From positions 62,001 through 126,000 of the forward strand of contig CAWGMT010000020.1 in assembly GCA_963823675.1 (NCBI GenBank): 64,000 nt of DNA, read 5' to 3'. The translations under genes were made by a program, and so were the position numbers. This document shows positions 56,287 to 64,000 of the stretch, piece by piece. The notes below the pieces were generated by a model. The model did not search any database, had not been told where the DNA came from, and saw only the letters and a list, made by a program, of their open reading frames with translations. Position 1 is the stretch's first letter; each line of letters starts with the position of its first letter. The stretch is from CAWGMT01 sp963823675. GTDB lineage: Bacteria; Planctomycetota; Planctomycetia; Isosphaerales; Isosphaeraceae.

Positions 56287-57417
56287 TCAGGTCCCAAATG
56301 CCTGCGGAAAGTCTGCGATTTGTGCGAGCTCGGCAGATCGCGGCAGCCCCGAGCGTTCCGCGCTATAGACGAAGGCCTCCGGAGCAGCGAGAGTCCGTCT
56401 CCGCAGGCCGAGTAGCCCGTGACGCAACCCCCAGGCAGAACGATCTCGGATGCTCAGAAAATCGGAACGCGAGCCCGCCAGCTCAACCAATGCGAGGAGG
56501 ATGTCCGAAAACTCCACAGATCCCCGGGTCCACACCACATCAACGAGGTTCAAACTCCGCATCCGGCCGGTGCGCCTGCGCGGTGTTACGGTCACCGCAA
56601 GCCAACCCTCGCGTCCGGGCGAGGCGGTAAAGCGATACGCGCCTTCCAGCGAATCTGCAGACCTCGAGTTTTGGGCCATCGTTGCGTACCGGTGTCGCAG
56701 AACGGCAACTGACCGCTCAGGAGTCAGTCGCGAAAGGTCCCGGTTTTGGTCGGCGAGTGCAGCGAGCCGTTCCCAATCGTCGCACCACTCGAGCTTCAGC
56801 GTGCTACGATGTCGGTATGGGCCCATGGCCAGATCAACCAGCGGTCCGGCCAGGAGAAGTGTCGCGGCGAGAGCCCGCCCGACGCCTCTTCTGATTGCCA
56901 TTTCCTGAAGAACCGGACCATGGCGAAGGACCAGCAGGAACTCCGAGTCCGAACGAGGTAACTCGGCTGCGCCGCACTTGGACCATAACGGGCCCACGTT
57001 GGGACTGCAGGTCGTGGAATAACAGAAATCAGCCTTGGGATTGTTGAGGTATCGCCGGAACAGGATGAATCCCTGCATCCGCGCCGCTGGATCGACAAAG
57101 AAGTTGTGCGCCCCTAGCCCGAGCAGATGGCGGTCACCGAGTCGAAAAAAGACCGGACGATAGCCGATCATCCCTACAACCCTTCCCTGATCATTCCGGA
57201 TCACCTCGCCTGCGGGAATGCCTGCCGATCGAGCCGGATTGTCCTCATCCAGCAGCCATCGATAATCGTGAGCCGATCCAGAAGAGGCGAGCGGTGGGCG
57301 TTCGTCGCCGTCCGAGAAGGTCTGGGCGTTCGCCGCTTGCTCTAGCGACTGAATCAGAAATGCCGCAATTTCGGCAACGCTTCGCTCGTCGAATGGTCCG
57401 ATCTGATAACCCGCCAT
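56287..57417 (-). CDS. GNAT-like acyltransferase domain protein of unknown function
   Basis: ATG 57417 (GGGAGT upstream) gives 376 aa beginning AGYQIGPFDERSVAEIAAFL. The middle (GMIGYRPVFFRLGDRHLLGL, NFFVDPAARMQGFILFRRYL) resembles acetyltransferase core strands. The C-terminal half has no recognised domain. An upstream ATG at 57561 would overlap the divergent acyl carrier gene region and lacks support. It is divergent from the ACP-ligase-SDR genes, so it may transfer the acyl group they activate. Similarity is by eye and only moderate. Confidence 0.5.
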   Translation of the reverse strand: MAGYQIGPFDERSVAEIAAFLIQSLEQAANAQTFSDGDERPPLASSGSAHDYRWLLDEDNPARSAGIPAGEVIRNDQGRVVGMIGYRPVFFRLGDRHLLGLGAHNFFVDPAARMQGFILFRRYLNNPKADFCYSTTCSPNVGPLWSKCGAAELPRSDSEFLLVLRHGPVLQEMAIRRGVGRALAATLLLAGPLVDLAMGPYRHRSTLKLEWCDDWERLAALADQNRDLSRLTPERSVAVLRHRYATMAQNSRSADSLEGAYRFTASPGREGWLAVTVTPRRRTGRMRSLNLVDVVWTRGSVEFSDILLALVELAGSRSDFLSIRDRSAWGLRHGLLGLRRRTLAAPEAFVYSAERSGLPRSAELAQIADFPQAFGT

Positions 57418-57595
57418 CGAACACTCCCAGAACGGTGCCGATTGTTTCGATTCCGCGTACAGTATGGGTTCAACACGATCTGATAGTCGCTTCCCGAGTT
57501 TTTGTAGCTCTCGCTTCCCAAGAAGACGCTGACTTCGTACGATAACGTTCGTCTTCGACAACTTAGTAGGGACTGTCGTTGGGATTTTTCGGCTT

Positions 57596-57910
57596 ATGTC
57601 GGACTCTACCGTGAGCAGTCATTCCGCGATCGATCCCATGACCGGCGATCTGACTCTTAGTAGCCCGCATCTGAATGATGAGATTCACGGCAAGGTGATC
57701 GCCGAGCTGCTAGAGGTATTTCGGAATCGCAAGCTCATTCCCCCAGCGCTCGGGCCGGAGACGGTTCTCGATGCCTCGCTCGGTCTGGAGTCGCTTGATT
57801 TCGCCGAACTGGTTGTCCGGCTGGAGCAGGTCTTCGGGCGTGATCCATTCGCCCAGGGGGCGATTCCAGAGATTGTGACGATCCGGGACCTGGCCTCTCT
57901 GTATCGGTGA
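57596..57910 (+). CDS. Acyl carrier protein-like
   Basis: The 104-aa protein has a four-helix ACP pattern: VIAELLEVFRNRKL, DASLGLESLDFAELVVRLEQ with the Ser for 4'-phosphopantetheine in a GLESLDF motif (usually DSL), and VTIRDLASLY. It is longer than housekeeping ACP by about 25 N-terminal residues. It lies 9 nt before the ligase gene on the same strand, which points to a dedicated ACP for the cluster. Confidence 0.85.
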   Translation: MSDSTVSSHSAIDPMTGDLTLSSPHLNDEIHGKVIAELLEVFRNRKLIPPALGPETVLDASLGLESLDFAELVVRLEQVFGRDPFAQGAIPEIVTIRDLASLYR

Positions 57911-57919
57911 TCCGCTCCC

Positions 57920-59254
57920 ATGCGACCGCTCGATGAGGTAATGGGTCTTGCCGTGCGCAGCAACGCCAGCGCTTACATCACCGCGGCTGGTACAACTGCC
58001 TGGAGCGCTTGGGCGGAGATGGTCGAACGCTACCGGCAGCAGGTCCGGCACCTCGATCGCACGCGCATCGGCTTGGTGACCCGCCCTCTGCCCGACACAT
58101 TCGCTGCGCTGGCAGCCTTGATCTTGAATCGGCACGGCGTCTATTTGATCGATGAAATCAGCGCCGAGAGAGCGGTGGCTCGACTGGTCGAGGATCATGG
58201 CCTGGGCGCCGTTGTTGACGCGGCGCCTCAGGGACTTCGCACACGGATTACCAGCGCAGGATATGACGGTTCGGACCAGGGGTCGATCACCCTCTTCACT
58301 TCCGGGAGCACGGGAAGGCCCAAGACAGTCCGACATAGCTGGGAGACCCTGACCCGGCCCGTGCGACGCTCGGAAGATCCATGCGATGAACGTTGGCTAC
58401 TGGCCTACCGCCCGCACCTGTACGCGGGATTGCAGGTGCTCTTGCATTGCTTACTGAATCAGGCGGCCCTGGTCCTGCCGCAGCGGGACGCTTCGGTTCA
58501 GGAGACTGTACAATTGATGCGAAATGCGGGCGTCACCCACGTTTCGGCAACTCCGTCGTACTGGCGGTGGTTGATCACCCTGGGTAGCAAGGGCGCCTTC
58601 GAGCAGCTCGATCTGAGACAGATGACGCTGGGCGGAGAGGGCGCCGATCAGGCCGTGCTCGACTCTCTCAGCGGTTTGTTTCCTCGCGCCCGGCTCGTCC
58701 ACATTTACGCGACGAGCGAGGCAGGACGCTGCTTCTCGGTGAAGGACGGCCGTGAGGGTTTTCCCGCGAGTTTCGTGGAGGCTCCACGCCCGGATGGGGT
58801 GGAGGTGAAAATCGAGGGCGGTGAATTGTATGTGTGTTCGCCCAACTCGATGCTCCGCGGTGAAACCATCGACAAATCCACAATTACGGACGCTCCCTGG
58901 CAGGCGACGGGAGACCTGGTGGAACGTGTCGGAGACCGTATCCTTTTCATCGGACGCCGGTCGGACATCATCAACGTTGGTGGCGACAAGGTCCATCCGG
59001 TCGTCGTCGAGCAAGTCATTCGGAGCACTCCGGGAGTCGTTGACACTCGGGTTTACGCCAGGCGGTCGTCGCTATCGGGTCAGTTGGTTGCGTGCGAGAT
59101 TGTCGTGGAACCCATTCACAATCCGGAGCAGGTTCGTATCGACGTCCAGCAGCGCTGTCTCGAAGAACTCGCCGCCTACGAGCGCCCGAGGTTTATCGAA
59201 GTCGTGTCCGCGATCACACTTTCAGCCGCGGCCAAGAAGAGAAGACAGACCTGA
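57920..59254 (+). CDS. AMP-dependent acyl/aryl ligase (ANL family)
   Basis: The 444-aa protein has the A3 P-loop LFTSGSTGRPKTV, the A5 region IYATSEAGRCF, A7 (QATGDLVERVGDRILFIGR), A8 (RRSDIINVGGDKVHP) and a C-terminal lysine in ITLSAAAKKRR. It is shorter than typical ligases (about 500 aa), lacking part of the N-terminal domain. It should adenylate a carboxylic acid and load it on the ACP encoded just upstream. The side-chain specificity is unknown. An SDR gene follows 77 nt later. Confidence 0.85.
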   Translation: MRPLDEVMGLAVRSNASAYITAAGTTAWSAWAEMVERYRQQVRHLDRTRIGLVTRPLPDTFAALAALILNRHGVYLIDEISAERAVARLVEDHGLGAVVDAAPQGLRTRITSAGYDGSDQGSITLFTSGSTGRPKTVRHSWETLTRPVRRSEDPCDERWLLAYRPHLYAGLQVLLHCLLNQAALVLPQRDASVQETVQLMRNAGVTHVSATPSYWRWLITLGSKGAFEQLDLRQMTLGGEGADQAVLDSLSGLFPRARLVHIYATSEAGRCFSVKDGREGFPASFVEAPRPDGVEVKIEGGELYVCSPNSMLRGETIDKSTITDAPWQATGDLVERVGDRILFIGRRSDIINVGGDKVHPVVVEQVIRSTPGVVDTRVYARRSSLSGQLVACEIVVEPIHNPEQVRIDVQQRCLEELAAYERPRFIEVVSAITLSAAAKKRRQT

Positions 59255-59331
59255 CATTGCCGGGGTGATTCTCGAACCGATGGGATCACCTAGTTCGGCG
59301 CGGGAGCAACGAATTCCGATTCAATCAACCT

Positions 59332-60064
59332 ATGAATCATCAGAACAACCATGTCATTCTCAGTGGAGGAAGCCGCGGGCTGGGGCGTACACTTGTCGCC
59401 GGGCTCTTGGAGGCCGGTTACCAGGTTTCGACCTTCGCCAGAAGTCTTGGCGACCTCGCCGAAATCGCCGCAAGCGACGATCGTCTCTTCGCCGCGGCAG
59501 CCGACTTGTGCGACTCGCAATCCCTGGCCGACTTTCTGGCTGCTGCCCAGGAGCGGTTCGGGGTTATCCGCGGTCTGATCAATGGTGCCGGAATCGCCGC
59601 GGACCAATTGCTCACAACGATGCGCGAAGACACGATCGAGTCGATGATCGCGACCAATCTGTTAGGGACGATTCGTCTGACGCGGATGGTCGTGCGCCGG
59701 ATGCTGGTCCATCGCCAGGGGGGCTCGATTGTCAACATCTCCTCGATCGTGAGTCAACGCGGCTATCGAGGGCTGGCGGTCTATTCCGCGACCAAGGCCG
59801 GTCTGGACGGACTGACCCGTGCCCTGGCTCGGGAACTCGGGCCCGCGAAGATACGGGTGAATTCCATCGCACCCGGCTACCTCCGGACCGCCATGACCAG
59901 CAAGTTGACAGACAAGCAGCGCGCTCGAGATCTTGCGCCGCACGCCGCTCGGACGCCTCGGCACACCGGAAGACATCGTTGGTCCGGTCAATTTCCTGCT
60001 GTCGGACGATGCCGCGTTCATGACCGGGCAGATCCTGGTAATCGACGGAGGGATCACAACATGA
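59332..60064 (+). CDS. FabG-like SDR reductase (frameshifted)
   Basis: ATG 59332 leads to HVILSGGSRGLGRTLVAGLL (cofactor motif), GLINGAGIAADQLL, NISSIVSQRGYRG with the active Ser, and YSATKAGLDGLTRALARELG with Tyr/Lys. Near 59940 the frame changes, and TPLGRLGTPEDIVGPVNFLL, FMTGQILVIDGG finish the fold. The corrected length is about 243 aa. It would reduce a beta-ketoacyl group on the ACP or a related substrate. The stop overlaps the ATG of a 17-codon ORF (ATGA 60061-60064). Confidence 0.78.
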
Positions 60065-60114
60065 TCGACTTCGCGCGACGATCCCCAAGGTTGAGTCTGG
60101 CTGCCGCTTCGTGA
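60061..60114 (+). pseudogene. 17-codon stub of a further cluster gene
   Basis: ATG 60061 overlaps the corrected SDR stop and encodes MIDFARRSPRLSLAAAS before TGA 60112-60114. The tight overlap is what an operon's next gene would show, but nothing recognisable follows. Either the gene was cut off here or it is a chance ORF. Confidence 0.35.
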
Positions 60115-61195
60115 TCGATTCCTCCGGAACAGCAGATGACGGACAAGGCATTATCAGCACAACCAGGCGCTCCTTAGAAGCAATCTGGCTATGCCCCGAC
60201 CGGCCCCCTTCATGTGGGTTTTTCTGCGTCACCAGCGTCACAGCCAAGTCTGGCAACGAGTTACGACGACGGTTTTCGAATCATTTGCGTCTACTCATGC
60301 GTCACCTATACGCTGGGAGCGGCCAACCTTCCGAAACGGGCGAAGCCTGAAACCGACCGTGAAGCACCGAGCAGATGCAACGGCCGGGCTCCCCGGGGTG
60401 GTTGAGGACAGCAGGCGCCGACAGATGGTGCACCAGCCACGCCAAGCGCCGCCCGCCCCCCGCCGTTTCGATTTTTTGCGCGGTTTGCGTTATTCTTTTA
60501 TGAGCCAACGGGTTACGAGTAGGTTTTTGTCAATGATTTGTGTGTTTTTATGCGTCTTTGCCGTCGGTCCCGGAATTCGTGACGGAGCCGGCGCCATCAT
60601 GATCCGCAAAGGCTCGGCATTTGGCTAATCGGGTAAGCAACTCATCGTCGTCAGAGTCTTGGCAGCTTGCCGTGGGTTTGTTTTGCAGAAGTCACCAAAC
60701 GCACGAGTCGAGCAACCAGCCGATCTGGTAAGAAGCGCGTCGCCGTCAGAGTCAACGCAGCTTGTCGTTGGCTTTGTTTTGCAGAAATGGCGATTCGTGT
60801 CGAGGGCCAGGAGGTACACCCTTTTTGGCCCGGTTTGGAGTCCCGTGTTTAGCCGGCGCGGTCTGCCCGAAGGCGGCATTCCCACCAATCGCTCGGCGAT
60901 TGCGGTGGTACGCGCCCGGCGAGGTCGTGATGATGCCGGCGTTGTCGACCTGATCGAATCTGACGGTCGTGCCAATCACGCGGCGCGCGATGCGGCAAAG
61001 CGGTCAGGGAAGCGATCGGGGCGTTCTGAGCCGTCTGGCCGTCCTTGTGATGCGCAGGCCCAGGGACCGGCCCGGTTCTGGAGCATGAACTGAACTGCTT
61101 GATGGTCTGGGCCTAGTCCCTTGTCCTATCGCGATGCAAAGGGAAATCCGTGCGCGTTCTCATACATACACAATGCGCTGAATTCCAGAAATCAT
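60115..61195. other. About 1.1 kb without a gene, with an imperfect direct repeat
   Basis: No conserved ORF is seen. Two imperfect copies of a roughly 60-bp unit begin near 60632 and 60729 (shared blocks GTCAGAGTC, GCAGCTTG and TTTGTTTTGCAGAA, period 97 bp). On the minus strand they encode a CKTKP/CKTNP motif of a dispersed planctomycete repeat type. Confidence 0.5.
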
Positions 61196-61525
61196 TCATG
61201 CAAAATATACAAATCGGCTGTTTTCGTTCCCCAACATCTTATGCTGCCAACTCATGTTCCAGGCGTGAAGGATGCCTTGATCTACCGCGGCGGGAACAAG
61301 GCTTTCGTTCAATAGACCTTCTTCGGCGCTCGCGATGAACGTCTGCACCGCGAGCGCGGCGCCAACCTCTGCCATTTCGGCGCTGCCAGCACCGTCAGAA
61401 CACGCCGCGACCAACACAGGACCACAGTGAGTTGCCACAAGTTTAGAGGCAGAGAAGTCTTGACAGGGCTGACCAGTTCTCTGGTGCGATGTTCCTACGA
61501 CGCTGCCGCACACAAGGTTCCACAT
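61196..61525 (-). pseudogene. PP2C-like phosphatase N-terminal fragment
   Basis: ATG 61525 starts WNLVCGSVVGTSHQRTGQPC, QDFSASKL, then VLVAACSDGAGSAEMAEVGA, the start of PP2C-type phosphatases, with the metal Asp in SDGAGSA. The homology ends after about 100 residues at ENSRFVYFA-stop. Domains of this kind need about 220 residues, so two thirds are missing. Sequence upstream on the minus strand (61526-61670) gives no clear partner gene. Confidence 0.65.
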
Positions 61526-61798
61526 GAAGAAGGTGCCGCTCCCGGAATTCCGTTAAATCTCGGCCCAGCCACGTTCGTCCAGGGAAAAGCCGTAGACGGC
61601 CCGTCTCGGTGACGCTGATACAAGGCTGGCCTTGGGGGCCGATGCGGGCGTGCCGCGTTTCCCACGCCATCGTGGAGCCTTGGAACCGGCCCCGAAAAGT
61701 CGTTGCGGCTAACTCGTGAAGACGCGTCGGCTAGCCCCTCGATCGGGTTTGGGGACCAACCTTGGCGTCAATTGACTCACGGAACCGCCGTGCCACGT

Positions 61799-62458
61799 TC
61801 AAGAACCCTTGCCTTCTGTTTCATCCCAGTAGGCTTGTAGCTTCTCTGCCGCCTTGCGTAACGCATCCCCGTCCTTGGCGAGCTGTTCCTCGATCGCCTT
61901 GGCGCACGCAGCCGCGTCTTCGGCCCAATAGTTCTTCCATGACGAACTCATCCCAAGGCTGCACGACTCGTCATCCGAGCAGCCAATGTACGTCGGCGAT
62001 CTGGTGATCAGAGATGCAAGGTAGTGGTTGCAAGCGCACGTTGCAGTTCCGTCAGAAACAGCCTCATCAACCACGCGCTTAAGCTTCCTGGGCAGGAACT
62101 TCTTGATCAGATCGTTTGGAGGATCATCGAACGAATTCACCACTTCTGTGAATTCATATACCTCTTTGTGAAAATCATGCAGCTTTTCAAAATCTCCTGC
62201 CCAGTGACCTCCCTCCGAGAATTCCCAAGTCGAAACGAAGTGTGGGCAAGGGTGGGTTTGCGTTACACCTGGTCCGCAAACGGGACAAACACAGCCGTAT
62301 CCGTCCTCGTAGTCCTCCTGGTCCTCATCGTCTTCATCGTCCTCATCGTCCTCTTGGTCAGCTTCGTCCTCTTCGTCTAGCTCACTTTCGTCCTCGGGGA
62401 GTCCGTCCTCGATGGACTGGTTCTCGTCCTCTGGCGTCAGCGATTCTTTGTCGATCAT
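61799..62458 (-). CDS. Hypothetical acidic, cysteine-containing protein
   Basis: ATG 62458 (GAGGAG 8 nt upstream) encodes 219 aa. Residues 20-55 are almost all Asp and Glu. A Cys-rich block CVCPVCGPGVTQTHPCPHF (about 56-74) could bind zinc, and the rest is helical with further Cys (TATCACNHYL, GCSDDESCSLGMSSSWK). No family was recognised. GC content is lower than in its neighbours. It is followed upstream on the same strand by the membrane protein gene at 62588, 130 bp away. Confidence 0.65.
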   Translation of the reverse strand: MIDKESLTPEDENQSIEDGLPEDESELDEEDEADQEDDEDDEDDEDQEDYEDGYGCVCPVCGPGVTQTHPCPHFVSTWEFSEGGHWAGDFEKLHDFHKEVYEFTEVVNSFDDPPNDLIKKFLPRKLKRVVDEAVSDGTATCACNHYLASLITRSPTYIGCSDDESCSLGMSSSWKNYWAEDAAACAKAIEEQLAKDGDALRKAAEKLQAYWDETEGKGS

Positions 62459-62587
62459 GATTCAACTCCTCGATCAGAAGAGGTCAGCGATCTGCCATGT
62501 TTCAGCGGTCGCGAAATCATGTCCGGTGCGGGGGATAAGGGCTCACGGGGCGCCGTCTGAAGGGAAGGGAGGCCAGCTGACGGGTAG

Positions 62588-63136
62588 CTATTTCGACTTA
62601 GCTTCGTCGAGCTTATTAAGAATCAACTCTAGCCGAGAAATGTATCTGTATAGAGTCGATATTATTGTCGCGCCGGTGTCTGTGTCCGGATCACCCGCTT
62701 CACGCCGACTCCATTCATTCTCATGCTCTTGATCGTATCTACTTCGATCACTTGAATAGATAGCCGCATACAACTGGGCGAGGGCACCCGCCGCGTTCAA
62801 TTGGGCTTGTTGTCGCAAGTCCTCACGTTGACTTTGCAACTCCTTCTGCTGTGTCAACAATTGTTTCTGCTGCAATGAGATGGTCCACAACAAGCCAACA
62901 AATGCCAAGCCGGAGAAAAGAGAATTGGTTGCACCGAATGTTCCTGTGCGTACGAGATTATCCTTGGCGTACGCCCGTCCCACGGAATCAACCGTTTTGT
63001 TTCCGTCGCTATGATTGAAAAGCAGCGGAATTAATAAATTACCTGTCCATAGAATCACTACTGCTGTTATTCCAACAAGAATCAGGCGATCTGGAATGCG
63101 AAGACGAAATTTCCGCATCCCCATGTGCGATACCAT
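62588..63136 (-). CDS. Hypothetical two-span membrane protein with coiled coil
   Basis: The 182-aa product has membrane spans at about 19-40 (LILVGITAVVILWTGNLLIP) and 73-86 (LFSGLAFVGLLWTI), followed by a Gln/Lys-rich coiled coil (LQQKQLLTQQKELQSQREDL) and a helical tail. The 'GAtNSLFSGLAF.G...tI.LQ' pattern is common in uncharacterised proteins of accessory regions. It is intact, with comparatively low GC content. No function assigned. Confidence 0.65.
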   Translation of the reverse strand: MVSHMGMRKFRLRIPDRLILVGITAVVILWTGNLLIPLLFNHSDGNKTVDSVGRAYAKDNLVRTGTFGATNSLFSGLAFVGLLWTISLQQKQLLTQQKELQSQREDLRQQAQLNAAGALAQLYAAIYSSDRSRYDQEHENEWSRREAGDPDTDTGATIISTLYRYISRLELILNKLDEAKSK

Positions 63137-63955
63137 GTTTCGAGCCCCCGGAGTTTTAGCTACGCCTTAGGTTACCGGATCGGTGATCGCCGTCACCGAC
63201 CACGAGTGCGGCAGTGGCAGCTCCACGCTTAAAGAATACCGCGCCCATGCGAACAATTCATCGTTTGTCGGTTTTCCGGAGGCCTAAGAGCAACTCGTCG
63301 GCATTCGGCCCGAGCATGTCGCCAGCTAGGGGGAGCGACTGGCAGCCCCGAGCCCCACCATTAGCTCGCTCCGGCGGACGCTGACCGCCCTGTAGTTGCT
63401 GTTTTCATACCCCGACACCAGCGGCTACACTGATTCAGACTTATGTCGTGCTGCTCGACAACATGTGCTCCGGATCAGACTTCCGAAACCTACGTCCGAC
63501 CGCGTTTCTTAGTTCACAAGGAAGGCGCTCGGACGGTATGTCTGGCACCAAGGAGTCCGGGAGGGCACCTTCCCTCGCTTCTCTGGTACAATGCAGGCTC
63601 CCACAAAGGAATAATTCGGGGCTCGATAGCACCGCATTCGGACTCGCTATCTGCGCTCCACGGCGAGGGTCACCCCTCCCCACGCAGGACTCGCTTCCGG
63701 CTACTGGCCAAGCTCTGCCGGGCGGGATTCGTTAAGCCGCAGGGTTGCAACGAGAGGTTTCTGAGTTCGAGCCTCTTCCTCCTTTCGCGAGCTCTCCTGG
63801 CGCAAAGACACCCGATTTCCACGGCCTTAATCTTCGGCGTCGATCGCCGAACTCTCGAATTTCACCGAGGAATGATCGGCACCGCGACCCGTGGTCTAAA
63901 CCGATTGCGACCCGCGGGACGTCCACTGCGTAGCATCGGAAAGCACGCTCAAGCC
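63137..63955. other. About 0.8 kb without a supported gene
   Basis: A 95-codon open frame at 63448-63735 has no recognisable domain or ribosome site and is not called. No tRNA or repeat was found. Confidence 0.35.
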
Positions 63956-63992
63956 TTGACCCATTGCAAACCTGTTGTAAGATTCTTACAAC
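63956..63992 (+). promoter_or_regulatory. Promoter with overlapping palindromic operator for a gene beyond the window
   Basis: TTGACC (63956-63961), a 16-nt spacer and TAAGAT (63978-63983) form a sigma-70-like promoter. The palindrome GTTGTAAGA-T-TCTTACAAC (63974-63992, perfect 9-bp arms) covers the -10. Such operators are typical of BlaI/MarR-type repressors; the regulated gene lies outside. Confidence 0.6.
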
Positions 63993-64000
63993 AAAACGAG

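Noticed and set aside
63448..63735. 95-codon ORF near the right edge
   Set aside because: No ribosome site, no domain and low-complexity Ser/Arg composition; not enough support.

Overview
The window looks like a chromosome segment of a high-GC planctomycete, most plausibly from the Isosphaeraceae/Gemmataceae side. Family content supports this: a dehydrogenase/HEAT/heme protein of the planctomycete type, a DUF1559 protein, an ECF sigma factor paired with a Ser/Thr kinase-TPR protein, a second sigma factor with a long C-terminal extension, Uma2, DUF2911, and palindromic intergenic repeats that leak into coding regions. No rRNA genes, plasmid or phage backbone are present.

Layout. 0-3.4 kb: end of a membrane-bound dehydrogenase gene whose heme-binding domain is broken, a triple palindromic repeat, and an SDR. 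3.4-12.5 kb: a bacillithiol-type thiol locus. A tightly overlapping minus-strand operon encodes DUF2911, an exported PIG-L deacetylase, a 59-aa membrane protein, a Na+/solute symporter, a compact BshC-like protein and a BshB-BshA fusion. An Rrf2 regulator lies just past its 3' end. The Rrf2 promoter and the operon promoter share the same layout: a TTGAC -35, 12 nt, then a 17-bp palindrome (GTAAC...GTTAC). 12.5-17.4 kb: a hydrolase pseudogene and two paralogous ankyrin genes, each preceded by the same 86-nt foldable leader. 17.4-27.9 kb: a scrambled accessory zone around an intact sigma factor/kinase-TPR pair. It holds gene fragments, a 126-bp duplication, a DUF899/beta-lactamase-fold chimera, and three copies of a tRNA-Leu anticodon-arm sequence that look like att sites of a lost integrative element.

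27.9-32.4 kb: a respiratory operon linking sulfite dehydrogenase (SorA, SorB) to a cbb3-type oxidase (CcoN-CcoO) and a diheme cytochrome, interrupted by many frameshifts. 32.4-47.6 kb: bicupin oxalate decarboxylase, RidA, cytochrome c, helicase-like protein, long sigma factor, toxin-antitoxin remnant, DUF1559 protein, and a cupin/GH127/sensor-kinase operon, then Uma2. 47.7-56.3 kb: tRNA-Ala(CGC), a beta-propeller glycosidase-like protein, a RidA-SDR-SIS operon, Hsp20, and a Lon-like protease with the agmatine-to-putrescine enzymes AguB and AguA. 56.3-60.1 kb: a small acyl-activation cluster (acyltransferase-like protein, ACP, AMP ligase, SDR) that ends in a 17-codon stub. 60.1-64 kb: mostly degenerate sequence with a truncated PP2C-like gene, two hypothetical genes, and at the right edge a promoter overlapped by a palindromic operator for a gene outside the window.

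At least 18 apparent frameshifts interrupt otherwise well conserved proteins. They may be assembly indels rather than biology, and this affects how the broken genes should be read. All functions come from reading motifs and family resemblance by eye; no database search was run.
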